Virus record (IMG/VR): IMGVR_UViG_3300042518_001245
Span: 1 to 36,436 of that record
Strand: one strand, 5' to 3'
DNA from: a virus
DNA: 36,436 nt
A model generated the notes under the pieces. That model was given only the letters and a program-made list of their open reading frames with translations, did not search any database and was not told the DNA's origin. Position 1 is the first letter of the stretch, and each line of letters opens with the position of its first letter. A program made the position numbers and the translations under genes. This document shows positions 6,277 to 14,562 of this stretch, piece by piece.

Positions 6277-6519
6277 CTAAAAGAGTTCCTGAAAGCCTTT
6301 GACGAAATGAGGCAAGGCTTTTAAAATCCTATCCAAGCCGAAATGTTTCTCGAGCGGGTCGGGGATGATCTGTGAGACGGCTTGAGTGACTTCTTCGACA
6401 TCTATCTTGCCGTCGTCGTTTTTATCGGCAAAGGGGCGAATCTGCGTGGCAAGCCAAGCAATCAAACGAACACGCTTAGACGTATCAATCCCCTTCTTAA
6501 TCAAATCAATAAAAGACAT
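6277..6519 (-). CDS. Small EF-hand protein, 80 aa
   Basis: The 80-residue product carries one canonical EF-hand loop at residues 32-43 (DKNDDGKIDVEE), with Asp1, Asn3, Asp5, Gly6, Ile8 and Glu12 all in place, so calcium binding is likely. It is flanked by helices; the N-terminal part (residues 1-30) is amphipathic with a short hydrophobic stretch (VRLIAWLATQI). There is no clear signal peptide. The ribosome binding site AAGGAG lies 7 bases before ATG. It follows the TM/coiled-coil gene by only 3 bases and precedes a terminator, so the two form a pair. EF-hand proteins this small are unusual in phages. It may be a structural or lysis-timing protein; the role is unknown. Confidence 0.75.
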   Translation of the reverse strand: MSFIDLIKKGIDTSKRVRLIAWLATQIRPFADKNDDGKIDVEEVTQAVSQIIPDPLEKHFGLDRILKALPHFVKGFQELF

Positions 6520-6522
6520 AAT

Positions 6523-6918
6523 CTACTCCTTCTTTTGCTCTGGGATTAAATGTTGTTTTAATTCCCCGGTATTGTTTATTTTGAAACCTTCGTGCAAGCC
6601 CCTTAAAAATCCAACCTGTTGCATTACTTCTGCAAATTGTGCCTGCATGTTTTTATACTCCAGATCATGGGACTTTTTACACTCTTTGATTTCTCCATGA
6701 AGACGTTGGTTTTCAGCTTCACAGTCTTTTTGTTGCTTCTCGAAACGTTTTAGCCACTCTTTTTCACGTTCTGCTGAAGTAGATTCACGTTCAGTGGCCT
6801 TAGCCTCCGAACGATCAAGCCACTGCTTAAAGTAAGTGGCCAACCAAACCAAGCAAATAACCACAATGACCAAACCTGCGACAGGTGAAGTTAAAACTTG
6901 TAAGTTAAGTAAATCCAT
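6523..6918 (-). CDS. Membrane-anchored coiled-coil protein (i-spanin-like or holin-like)
   Basis: The product is 131 residues when started at ATG 6918, which shares a base with the upstream stop (TAATG); a longer form from 6963 would overlap the upstream gene. Residues about 7-28 (LTSPVAGLVIVVICLVWLATYF) form one transmembrane helix. Residues about 32-105 are a charged coiled coil (EREKEWLKRFEKQQKDCEAENQRLHGEIKE is the pattern). One N-terminal TM plus a periplasmic coiled coil is the layout of Rz-type inner membrane spanins and of some haemolysin XhlA-like proteins. The neighbouring lysis genes favour a spanin-type role, but no Rz1 partner is apparent. Confidence 0.6.
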   Translation of the reverse strand: MDLLNLQVLTSPVAGLVIVVICLVWLATYFKQWLDRSEAKATERESTSAEREKEWLKRFEKQQKDCEAENQRLHGEIKECKKSHDLEYKNMQAQFAEVMQQVGFLRGLHEGFKINNTGELKQHLIPEQKKE

Positions 6919-8441
6919 TAGCTCATGGCCTCTTGTGCGAGAATGTCCGCCCCTACATCGCAAGGCGTCCCCGCTTGGGTCGTGATCGCTAAAGTCAAAA
7001 TGTCGGATCTATCCCCCTTCAAGTTGTTGAAGAGCTGAAAGAGGAAAGCCAAATCAATATCTTGTAAGCCTGAACCACCTGCGGGCAAAGTGAACTTAAA
7101 CACCTTCTCTCCACCAGTCATGGCTGTAGCCGCCACGTCCCTTTCGGCAAACGAAAAAGCAGAACCGACCGAGGTTAATGGCGTCCAAGATGCCCCTGTC
7201 AACACAATCGGCGAAGTGGGTGTACTTAAATAAAGCTCACATTGAGCCAGTGCGGAAGCTGAAATCATCATGCGACGAGGTAAAATTTGCCCTCTGTTGA
7301 TGATCCCAATCGTGTAGTTTTGACCCGCCACTGGAGCCACCGCCAAAGGCCCTTTCGTCACAACATCCTCAAGGGTTAAAACCCCTGTCGTGTTACTCAC
7401 GACACGAGCGGTATACATCACCCCGGCCACCACATAAGACACAAACTTACCGAGCCACTGGTTGACCGTCCACGGTGTACCCGTCGCCGTTAAGCTGGTG
7501 GTCGTCCCTGCGGTAATCGCTGAACTGGCTTGCGTGTATTCAATCGTCCCCATGTTTCTCATACGTAGGGACATAACAGGAAAGCGGGTTGTTGCTGCGG
7601 CGACCGTTCGACGAGGGCTACCTAACGCCATACCGTAAGCATAAGTGAAGCCTCTTTGATCATCAATACCACCGTCCACCGCCACCATGACGCCGTAGTG
7701 TGTCATTGAGTTTGTTGTAGCAACAGCTCCCAAGTTACGTTGCTCATAACGTACTGGTAAGTTACCTGTCCGCGACCACGCTTGTGTCGCCCCTACGCCC
7801 GAAGCATCAAAACTATTGCCTTGACCAAACTCGTGCAAGATAATCGGTTCACCCTTAAGCATAATACCCCAACGAATCGCCCCCGCCCCATACCACGCAT
7901 ACTCAATCCAAACCATTTGAATGCGTTCCCAGCGAATCCCTTCAATGATTCTACGGTCACCATTCCATTCCGTTATAGGTATTCTTCTGTCCGTAGGCAA
8001 GCCTTTGCCATCACTACGAATGACGACAAACATCCCATAAGGGTTGGTTGTCGTGGGGTTGCCCTGCTCAAAAAATACACCGTTAGAATCATCAAGAAAC
8101 CCGACACGTTGCACTTGGTTAGCTTGTGCGGTTCCAAAGTTTACAGCAGTTGCCATTGCCATGGTTTTGCCGGGCTGGTAACGATGATAAGGGCGGGACT
8201 GGCGAATCGTAATGTCCCCATTCGCCGTGGTTAAGTTTAAGTTGACGCCTCCTAATTTAGAGTTATGGGTAATTGTCCCACCTCCCGCAGTAAACTCTTC
8301 CCAGCGCAATGGTTGTTTGCCATACTCAAAGTCAGCATCGTAAATGTTACGAATTTGTGTGACTTTCATGCGTCCTAAAGCATCTCTTAGGCGTCTTGGC
8401 AATACTTCTTTTTCATTTACTTCGGCATTATAAATCGTCAT
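6918..8441 (-). CDS. Putative virion structural or appendage protein, 507 aa
   Basis: A 507-residue, glycine/threonine/alanine-rich protein without transmembrane segments or signal peptide. The composition, with many short beta-like segments (for example the region around residues 290-360 with repeated T/S/V/G-rich strands), suggests a phage structural beta-rich protein such as a tail appendage, receptor-binding or capsid decoration protein. Residues 150-240 contain aromatic-rich segments (WNGDRRIIEGIRWERIQMVW then YAWYGAGAIRWGIML). It is transcribed together with the 146-residue gene upstream and the lysis genes downstream, opposite to the main virion block, which is unusual. I do not recognise a family; the structural call is inference from composition and context. 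Confidence 0.5.
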   Translation of the reverse strand: MTIYNAEVNEKEVLPRRLRDALGRMKVTQIRNIYDADFEYGKQPLRWEEFTAGGGTITHNSKLGGVNLNLTTANGDITIRQSRPYHRYQPGKTMAMATAVNFGTAQANQVQRVGFLDDSNGVFFEQGNPTTTNPYGMFVVIRSDGKGLPTDRRIPITEWNGDRRIIEGIRWERIQMVWIEYAWYGAGAIRWGIMLKGEPIILHEFGQGNSFDASGVGATQAWSRTGNLPVRYEQRNLGAVATTNSMTHYGVMVAVDGGIDDQRGFTYAYGMALGSPRRTVAAATTRFPVMSLRMRNMGTIEYTQASSAITAGTTTSLTATGTPWTVNQWLGKFVSYVVAGVMYTARVVSNTTGVLTLEDVVTKGPLAVAPVAGQNYTIGIINRGQILPRRMMISASALAQCELYLSTPTSPIVLTGASWTPLTSVGSAFSFAERDVAATAMTGGEKVFKFTLPAGGSGLQDIDLAFLFQLFNNLKGDRSDILTLAITTQAGTPCDVGADILAQEAMS

Positions 8442-8454
8442 TGTGGCGGATCTC

Positions 8455-8895
8455 CTATAAGGGGTAAACTAAATCAAACCATTTTCTCGCAAGGGAAACA
8501 TCGACTTTAGGCATAAAAAACAGTTGCTCTAAAGGGGTCGTTGCCTTGTAAGGCACACCGTCCGCAATGGCATTTAAGGCAAAGGATACCTTGTCTTGGT
8601 AGTGGCTTTTCTTGGTGTCTGAAAGGGCGTTGAACTCCGCCTCAATCTGATCGTGAACGGCTTGACTGGCTTCAATGCGAGCGAGCTTTGCCGTAAACTC
8701 GTCTAGTAAATCTTCATCGAAAACGAGCGTGTCGCCGTCTCGTTTGATTCCGCCGAGTTTCGCTTTTGTAAAACCCGTTTCTTTGATAAAGGCTTTTAAA
8801 CTTGCCCCCTCATATAAAACATCTGCTAACGGGCGCTTATCTAAAACGCCCCACTTCTGCAAGTTATTGTAAGTGTTGTAAATGAAAAATGGCAT
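8455..8895 (-). CDS. Hypothetical protein, 146 aa, first gene of minus-strand late block
   Basis: The start at 8895 is supported by AGAAGGAGG 7 bases upstream; the longer reading frame to 8982 has no such site. The product is soluble and mainly helical (residues 55-105 rich in Asp, Glu, Lys and Ala: DEFTAKLARIEASQAVHDQIEAEFNALSD is the pattern, given here only in part as LARIEASQAVHDQ). It precedes the 507-residue structural-like protein by 13 bases and is probably co-expressed with it. No family recognised; a chaperone or small structural partner is possible. Confidence 0.55.
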   Translation of the reverse strand: MPFFIYNTYNNLQKWGVLDKRPLADVLYEGASLKAFIKETGFTKAKLGGIKRDGDTLVFDEDLLDEFTAKLARIEASQAVHDQIEAEFNALSDTKKSHYQDKVSFALNAIADGVPYKATTPLEQLFFMPKVDVSLARKWFDLVYPL

Positions 8896-8930
8896 GGCTA
8901 CCTCCTTCTGGATATGTTTAAAGTACCACT

Positions 8931-8973
8931 TGGGGCGTTTATGACTTAAACCCAAACGCCCCACGTCATAAAC
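8931..8973. promoter_or_regulatory. Two overlapping, mutually exclusive inverted repeats in divergent promoter region
   Basis: TGGGGCGTTT (8931-8940) can pair with AAACGCCCCA (8954-8963). GTTTATGAC (8937-8945) can pair with GTCATAAAC (8965-8973). The left arms share GTTT, so the two stems compete. The region separates the minus-strand late block from the plus-strand virion block, so it is the expected place for divergent late promoters or an activator site. I could not identify a convincing sigma70 -35/-10 pair for either side here. Confidence 0.6.
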
Positions 8974-8974
8974 T

Positions 8975-9005
8975 AAAAGCATCCCAGTAAATAAAGGATG
9001 CTTTT
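8975..9005 (+). promoter_or_regulatory. 10-bp hairpin enclosing the tail fibre ribosome binding site
   Basis: AAAAGCATCC (8975-8984) pairs perfectly with GGATGCTTTT (8996-9005) around an 11-base loop. The tail fibre ATG follows at 9006, and its Shine-Dalgarno (AAAGGA, 8993-8998) lies partly in the 3' arm. The structure also looks like an intrinsic terminator with a short T tract, so it may stop leader transcripts or mask translation initiation. Confidence 0.65.
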
Positions 9006-10994
9006 ATGGCACAGGATGATCTCGTCAGACTACATTCACTTGATTTTCAAGCAACAAAGACAATCGTATCGGAGCAAGTCAACGCAGAACTTGACCAGTT
9101 GATTTCAACAAGCAACAATAAAGCGAGCCGTGTAATCAATGAGACCATTCAATCATCTTGGGCGTTTCAAAAAGGGATTAACGTAGCATCTAGCTCCCCC
9201 ACCTCCTCCGCTGGTTCGTTTTGGTACGATCCACTTGCCAATAACTTTAAAGCCATCGTCGGTTCAAGCACCTACACCTTTACTGATGTCAACAGCTTTA
9301 TAGATGTCAATACTTATGGCACAGATGCCACGGCGTTTGTGAACGCCTTAACCGCAAATACGGACAAAATCATTCTTGTGCCAAACGGAACGTATAACCT
9401 AGCCCCCACGCTTGCACAAGTCCCCACGCTCCTTGGGGGGATTTCTCGCTTGCTTGCGTTAGGCGTTGTAAATATAACCTTGCCAGTGGGAAATGTGGCT
9501 TTATCAAGCGTGATCCCCATTGCGAACGCTTACCCCTCTAATATAGGGATTACAGGAGCCACGCCGATTGCGTTAAGTGGTGTTACGTGGCAAGCCACCA
9601 GTGGCAGTACAAAAAACTACAGTATTGTATTAAACGTGCCATCTACGACAGGACTGGCTGTAGGGCAACTCGCACGAGTAACCCCCACAGCAGGAACAGG
9701 GAGCTATCTCACCCTGCAAGGGGCTTGGTTGATTACCAATGTGGACACAGTTAATAGTCGTATTACGATTAGACACACCTTAACAGCAGGAAGCTTCCCC
9801 GCGTTCACCTTGGCTAACGCAACGATTTCGGTCAATACCAGCACGCTCACCTTTGCAGGCAGTTCGGGATTTTTGTTTAGTGTTGACGCTCCCCTTAAAG
9901 CGTTTTATCAAATTTCAATTGTGGGGGATTATAATCTTGCTAGTGCAACAGGCACAAGTAACACCTATGGCATTTATTCAACCGATACCGCAAATCTTAC
10001 ACTAGGAACAGCGGGACAAGCAGATTGCAGAATCAACATTCAAGGCTTTGGCGAGCATGGGCTTTATATGAAAGGGACTTCCGCAGGCACCATAGGCGGA
10101 GTCCACTCTACAGGCAACCGTCAATCTGGCGTTTATTCAGAAGGCGCAACGTTGACGGGTTCAAACATTGTCAGTGCTGGGAATGGATTAGATGCGACCG
10201 TTTTAACACAGGGAGGCGTAGACGCTTTAGCGAGTAGAGCCAACACTTTAGAGGGTAGAGCCACTGATTTAGAAGCGGTCGTTAACGGATACCTGAACGC
10301 CCCTGTTCCCACCTACGATTCAGCTCAACCCAAGCGAGTCAACTTCAATGGAGCCTTAACCGCAAGGACTCAAGACAACACGGCGAATATCGTCCTAAGT
10401 TCAGCCAGCCGAAACCTTGACCTTGCCACGAACGGAGCCAACGGACTAGCCGACGGCTTAACGGTTGCAAACAACACATGGTACTACGTTTACGCCTATT
10501 CGGGTGGTTACGTCGCTTCTACGACAAACGGAGCCAGCACCTTGACGATTGGTACAGTGGTTCAAAAGGTTGTGCAGTTACCTTTGACCTTGAGAACCGA
10601 CGGTTCTGCAAACATTCTGCCGTTTTATATGGTTTCTTGGGCGGGACGTAGTTCACATACACGTTATTCAACGCAATTAAATGGGGCTACAGCAGGTTTA
10701 ACTAGCAGTCCGACTTTAATCGGTTTAGTTTCAAGCGGTACTTATTCTGCGTTTTCACTTGCTTCTTTTGTCCCGCCACCGTCAAGAGTAGCCACGTTAT
10801 TTGCCTATTCAAGAGGTGGCGGTGCTGGTCTTCTCCGAACAACAGGGACTACAAACGAATACATCTACGATTTAGGTGGGGCAGTACTGTCAAGAGAATT
10901 AACTGTCCTCACTAATAGCAGTCAAAGTATTGATGCACGAGTCACAATCAATGGGTTTGACCTAGCCGTTACAGGCTACACAATCAACTTATAA
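9006..10994 (+). CDS. Tail fibre / tailspike with beta-helix region
   Basis: A 662-residue protein with the layout of podovirus fibres. An N-terminal helical segment (residues 1-60) is probably the virion-anchoring part. SFWYDP and the FIDVNTYGTDATAFVNAL...KIILVPNGTY stretch at about residues 95-130 match the entry to a pectate-lyase-like parallel beta helix. Rung-like repeats occur around residues 330-390 (INIQGFGEHGLYMKGTSAG, then GVHSTGNRQSGVYSEGA). A short coiled coil (LEGRATDLEAVV) precedes a beta-rich C-terminal domain that may bind the receptor. No intramolecular chaperone motif is recognised. The gene opens the plus-strand virion block, and its ribosome binding site sits in a hairpin. 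Depolymerase activity cannot be confirmed from sequence alone. Confidence 0.75.
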   Translation: MAQDDLVRLHSLDFQATKTIVSEQVNAELDQLISTSNNKASRVINETIQSSWAFQKGINVASSSPTSSAGSFWYDPLANNFKAIVGSSTYTFTDVNSFIDVNTYGTDATAFVNALTANTDKIILVPNGTYNLAPTLAQVPTLLGGISRLLALGVVNITLPVGNVALSSVIPIANAYPSNIGITGATPIALSGVTWQATSGSTKNYSIVLNVPSTTGLAVGQLARVTPTAGTGSYLTLQGAWLITNVDTVNSRITIRHTLTAGSFPAFTLANATISVNTSTLTFAGSSGFLFSVDAPLKAFYQISIVGDYNLASATGTSNTYGIYSTDTANLTLGTAGQADCRINIQGFGEHGLYMKGTSAGTIGGVHSTGNRQSGVYSEGATLTGSNIVSAGNGLDATVLTQGGVDALASRANTLEGRATDLEAVVNGYLNAPVPTYDSAQPKRVNFNGALTARTQDNTANIVLSSASRNLDLATNGANGLADGLTVANNTWYYVYAYSGGYVASTTNGASTLTIGTVVQKVVQLPLTLRTDGSANILPFYMVSWAGRSSHTRYSTQLNGATAGLTSSPTLIGLVSSGTYSAFSLASFVPPPSRVATLFAYSRGGGAGLLRTTGTTNEYIYDLGGAVLSRELTVLTNSSQSIDARVTINGFDLAVTGYTINL

Positions 10995-11004
10995 GGATTA
11001 CATT

Positions 11005-11376
11005 ATGCCGTTTTACGCATTCACTAATTTCAATGAAGAAAACGCCACCTACACAGGCTTTCGCATGGTGGAAGCAGACTGGGAACTAGGCGAAAACGAA
11101 ACGCTGGTTGAAGCGGATTCCCTCGACGGTTACAGTGAAGCAATACCCACTTTACCCAAGACACCTCTTCAAAAACTTCAAGAACTTACGGCTTTAATCG
11201 CCTCATTAGACTATGAGACGCAAGCGGATTTATCGGCATACACACCGCAGATTGCAACAGTTCTTTCAGCTGGGCAGGTTGAAGTCGCAAAAATCCTTGT
11301 TAACCGTATTTCAACGGATAACAAGCCACAACTTGAAGCTTTAAAAAACGCCGTCATAGCGATATTGGAGTCTTAA
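11005..11376 (+). CDS. Fibre-associated protein, 123 aa
   Basis: A small acidic protein located directly after the fibre gene with a 10-base gap. The first half is short-strand and acidic (MPFYAFTNFNEEN...FRMVEADWELGENETLV), similar in general style to proteins that cap or follow tail fibre genes; the second half is helical. A tail fibre assembly chaperone is a plausible role from position, but I do not see the conserved motifs of the Tfa/gp38 families. The stop is adjacent to the portal start. Confidence 0.55.
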   Translation: MPFYAFTNFNEENATYTGFRMVEADWELGENETLVEADSLDGYSEAIPTLPKTPLQKLQELTALIASLDYETQADLSAYTPQIATVLSAGQVEVAKILVNRISTDNKPQLEALKNAVIAILES

Positions 11377-13392
11377 ATGGAACTCATTAGCAACGCCCCT
11401 ACCACGCAAGATTTAAACCTCACAGAAGACCAAACAAAAGAATTGGTGTCTTATATTGCGATGCAGTGGGACAAGGGCCAAAAGGAAAGAGAACCCTATA
11501 AAGAAAAATGGGACTTGGCAAAAGACGCCTACGAAGCCAAAGTGAAAGATGAAGAAAACCGCCGTAAGGTCTTTCGCTCCTCCGTTGCCTTGCCTTGGAC
11601 TTACACCGCCATTGAATCGTGGAAGTCTTTCTTAATCTCTCAAATGTGGGCGTATGACATCGAACGTTTTAATCTAAAGCCCGTGGCGGACGACGACACC
11701 AAAGGGTGCGACGTGATGCAGACCTTCCTTAATGTCAAGGTGGAAGAGGCTCAAATCTATTTTGCCCTAACCCAAGCCATCCACGATCTTAGTTTTGGGC
11801 ATTGCGTCCTAAAAGTGTCATGGCTGAAAGATGAAAGCACAAATAACGTCCATTATGAAAATATCAGCATGGAAGATTTCATGTTTTACCCGATTGTGGG
11901 CGATGTGAACAAAAGCACACGCATCCAACGCTTATGGATGTTTTACGAAGACTTAATTGCCACGCACGAACAACTAGGGGAAGACAGCCCTTACATCAAC
12001 CTTGACAAACTAGAACCTAAAGACAATGACAGCCAAGCCACGCCGATTGACTGGTCAAGCAAGGATTGCCACAAGCATCGTGAGGGCATCGAGATTAAAG
12101 AGGCTTGGATTCACCATGTACGCCTTAAGGCAGACGGCGGAAAGACCCTTAGAAACATCGTCGCCACCGTCGCAAAAGGGAAGCATCTTATCCGAATCGG
12201 TGCCAACACCTACCCACAAGGTAAAGCCCCTTTTATTCAAACGTGCCTCATCCAAGACGGACACAATAACCTTGGCTGGGGCTTAACGTCTATGGCTCAA
12301 AAGGTGCAGTCCACCGCCAACGAGCTAATCAGTATGAGGCTTGATAACGTCAAAAAGACGCAGAACGCCATGTTTAAGTATGTGGAAGATCAAATCTTTG
12401 ACGCCAACAAGTTCATTTCGAGACCGGGGGCGTTGATTGAAGTGGGAACACTCGACAACCTCCAACCCATTGACTCTAATCCCCAAGTCTTGCAAAACTT
12501 GATTCAAGAAGTGGAAAGCCTCAAAAACGAATTTGAAGAAGCCACCATGCCTAGAAGCATCCGAGGGCAACTTGACCAAATCCAACGCACGGCGACAGAA
12601 TCAAACAACCTTCAACAAAACGCCTCCACCAGCATCACTCAACACGCCAAGCGGATTAACGAAAAGATTTTAAAGCCCTTGATTGAGTGGACGTATCTTT
12701 TAACGACCACACGACTTGAAGAAGACCCCGAGCTAAAGCTTCAAATGGCACGCATCACACAAAACACCCGAGTCCCCACAAGGGATGAGCAGGGCAATCC
12801 TGTTATGGATCCAAACAATCCTAAAGAAGTGCTGATGTACGAGAAAAAGGACGAAGAGCTAATCGCCGAACTTCCCAAGTTTTTACCCTTGTCTGAACTC
12901 GATGTTAAAATAATCGGCTATGAAAACCAACAACAACGAGACAAAAAAGCGTTTGCGTTCCAAAACTTCATGCCTTTATTCTTGCAATCTCCAGCGTCTA
13001 AATATGCCAACATCGACAATATGGCAGAAGAAAGCTTGGTTGCTATGGGGCTAGACCCTAAGACCTTGCTTGTGGACGACGAGAAACGCCGACAAGCCGA
13101 CCAAGCCGAGCAGGCGACCGCCCAAGCCCAGCAGGACGCACAGAATCAAATCGCTATGTTGAACATCGACATTCAGAAGAAGGCGTTAGAAATTCAGCAG
13201 ATGCAAGTTCAGATGAAAAATCAAACAGACACCCAAAAAATACAGAATGATTTTGCCGTGAACTTGTTAAAGATTGAGTTAGAAGAACAAAAGGCACAAG
13301 TGGACGTGAACCTTGAGCCACAACAAGCCCAATTACAAGGAATGATGACTAATGCCAACACCCCTCCAACAGCTCCAATTGACCAAGCGTGA
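11377..13392 (+). CDS. Portal protein
   Basis: A 671-residue podovirus-type portal. The portal is the dodecameric vertex through which DNA enters and leaves the capsid. Typical elements are the N-terminal helical region ending in a segment on attaching the wing (KEREPYKEKWDLAKDAYEAK), the central stem and clip region with NELISMRLDNVKKTQNAMF (about residues 310-330), and an extended Gln/Lys-rich helical C-terminus (about residues 560-650, with QAEQATAQAQQDAQNQ) that could form a barrel as in P22-type portals. It follows the fibre genes and precedes scaffold and capsid, the expected order. The stop overlaps the next small gene by 41 bases. Family assignment rests on order and pattern and is fairly secure. 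Confidence 0.85.
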   Translation: MELISNAPTTQDLNLTEDQTKELVSYIAMQWDKGQKEREPYKEKWDLAKDAYEAKVKDEENRRKVFRSSVALPWTYTAIESWKSFLISQMWAYDIERFNLKPVADDDTKGCDVMQTFLNVKVEEAQIYFALTQAIHDLSFGHCVLKVSWLKDESTNNVHYENISMEDFMFYPIVGDVNKSTRIQRLWMFYEDLIATHEQLGEDSPYINLDKLEPKDNDSQATPIDWSSKDCHKHREGIEIKEAWIHHVRLKADGGKTLRNIVATVAKGKHLIRIGANTYPQGKAPFIQTCLIQDGHNNLGWGLTSMAQKVQSTANELISMRLDNVKKTQNAMFKYVEDQIFDANKFISRPGALIEVGTLDNLQPIDSNPQVLQNLIQEVESLKNEFEEATMPRSIRGQLDQIQRTATESNNLQQNASTSITQHAKRINEKILKPLIEWTYLLTTTRLEEDPELKLQMARITQNTRVPTRDEQGNPVMDPNNPKEVLMYEKKDEELIAELPKFLPLSELDVKIIGYENQQQRDKKAFAFQNFMPLFLQSPASKYANIDNMAEESLVAMGLDPKTLLVDDEKRRQADQAEQATAQAQQDAQNQIAMLNIDIQKKALEIQQMQVQMKNQTDTQKIQNDFAVNLLKIELEEQKAQVDVNLEPQQAQLQGMMTNANTPPTAPIDQA

Positions 13393-13636
13393 AATTGAAA
13401 GACTCCTTGATTTAAAAGACCACCCCAGCTGGAAAAACTTCGAGTCTTTCCTTGAGAATAGAATCAAAGCGTCACTCCCTACTGGTAACGCCATTTGTAG
13501 CCAAGACCACGCCTTACAATTCGCCTCACAATCTTTGTACGCTAAAGCCTTGCGTGACGTGCTAGAAGACCTAAACGCCCTAGATGCTAAGTTAAATACT
13601 ATCAATCAAGATATTGAAACGTTACAACAAATTTGA
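13352..13636 (+). CDS. Hypothetical protein, 94 aa, overlapping portal
   Basis: A small, mainly helical protein that starts 41 bases before the portal stop, with AAGGA upstream. Its N-terminal 45 residues and C-terminal 40 residues both look like helical, coiled-coil-prone segments (LTKREIERLLDLKDH and LEDLNALDAKLNTINQDIETL). The position between portal and scaffold suggests a head morphogenesis accessory, but no family is recognised. Confidence 0.6.
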   Translation: MPTPLQQLQLTKREIERLLDLKDHPSWKNFESFLENRIKASLPTGNAICSQDHALQFASQSLYAKALRDVLEDLNALDAKLNTINQDIETLQQI

Positions 13637-13654
13637 TTTTAAGGAAGTTGCTAA

Positions 13655-14560
13655 ATGAACCTTGAAAACGATAACGACCTCGACCTAGAAAGCGCCTTGA
13701 TGGACATTTTAAGTGAACATAGAGAAAGCTCACAGGAAGAAGTTGTCCCCAGTGCAGACCAATCAGAAGAAACGCCAAGCAAAAGCACCGAACCCCCAAG
13801 CGACGATGCCAAGCCACCTGTTTCTGATGAACCTGTTGACCCCGATAAATTACTTGAAGAGTTGAGTTTAAACGACCCAGCAATTCGTGACTATCTACGT
13901 CAACAACAACAGCCTGCACAGCCCTATCCTCCCCAAGCTTACGCCCCACAAGCGTATACTCCCCCAGTTCCGCAGTATGCTCCACAGCCCCCAACGTCCC
14001 AAAGTGTTAATGAATGGGAAAACTTTGATTTTACGGATCCGAATGCGATTGCTCAACTTGCTAAAGCACAAGTCCAAGAAGCGGTTCAGCCCCTCCTTGA
14101 AAAAGTCCAACAGCAAGAAGCACTTATTCAGCAACAGGCTCTTCAAGCCCAAGCAGAAATACTTCAAGAAACCGTATTTTCTCACGTGGAGCAAATAAAC
14201 CCCGACCTTGGCAAGTTGATTCGAGACACTAAGAGTCCTGAAGGCATAGCCCTTCAGAAATTAGGAGCCGAAGCCTACCTCACCGAGATCGAGAAGTACC
14301 CAAGACACCTTCACAATAACCCAGCGGTTATTCAGAATGTGACAAAAACCATGTTGAAAGACCCTATTGTCAAAGCTTTGACTGATGCGTTTACCGCAAC
14401 ACCCAAGCCAAAACAAGTGAGTCCAACACAAGGCTATGGCGGGACAGCTCCATCAAGTCAAACTAGCGAGTCAAGTCCCCACTTGGAACGCTACATGATT
14501 ACAGGGAACTCGGACGATATGGCAAAACATATTCAGTTTTCACTACAACGAGGTAATTAA
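13655..14560 (+). CDS. Scaffolding protein
   Basis: The 301-residue protein is acidic, low in complexity and mostly helical, as scaffolds are. Residues 1-75 are acidic (Glu/Asp/Ser-rich), residues about 88-115 are Pro/Gln/Tyr-rich (PQAYAPQAYTPPVPQYAP), residues 130-185 form a Gln-rich coiled coil (AQVQEAVQPLLEKVQQQEAL), and the C-terminus contains HLERYMITGNSDDMAKHIQ followed by a short basic tail, the part that in other scaffolds contacts the coat protein. It lies directly before the capsid gene, the standard place. No protease domain is visible, so it is a scaffold without self-cleavage. Confidence 0.8.
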   Translation: MNLENDNDLDLESALMDILSEHRESSQEEVVPSADQSEETPSKSTEPPSDDAKPPVSDEPVDPDKLLEELSLNDPAIRDYLRQQQQPAQPYPPQAYAPQAYTPPVPQYAPQPPTSQSVNEWENFDFTDPNAIAQLAKAQVQEAVQPLLEKVQQQEALIQQQALQAQAEILQETVFSHVEQINPDLGKLIRDTKSPEGIALQKLGAEAYLTEIEKYPRHLHNNPAVIQNVTKTMLKDPIVKALTDAFTATPKPKQVSPTQGYGGTAPSSQTSESSPHLERYMITGNSDDMAKHIQFSLQRGN

Positions 14561-14562
14561 CC

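Noticed and set aside
6386-6700. Plus-strand ORF opposite the EF-hand and coiled-coil genes
   Set aside because: It covers two well supported minus-strand genes with good ribosome binding sites; no motif of its own.
13602-13994. 130-residue minus-strand ORF over the scaffold start
   Set aside because: The plus strand has an operon-consistent scaffold gene; the minus ORF has no support.
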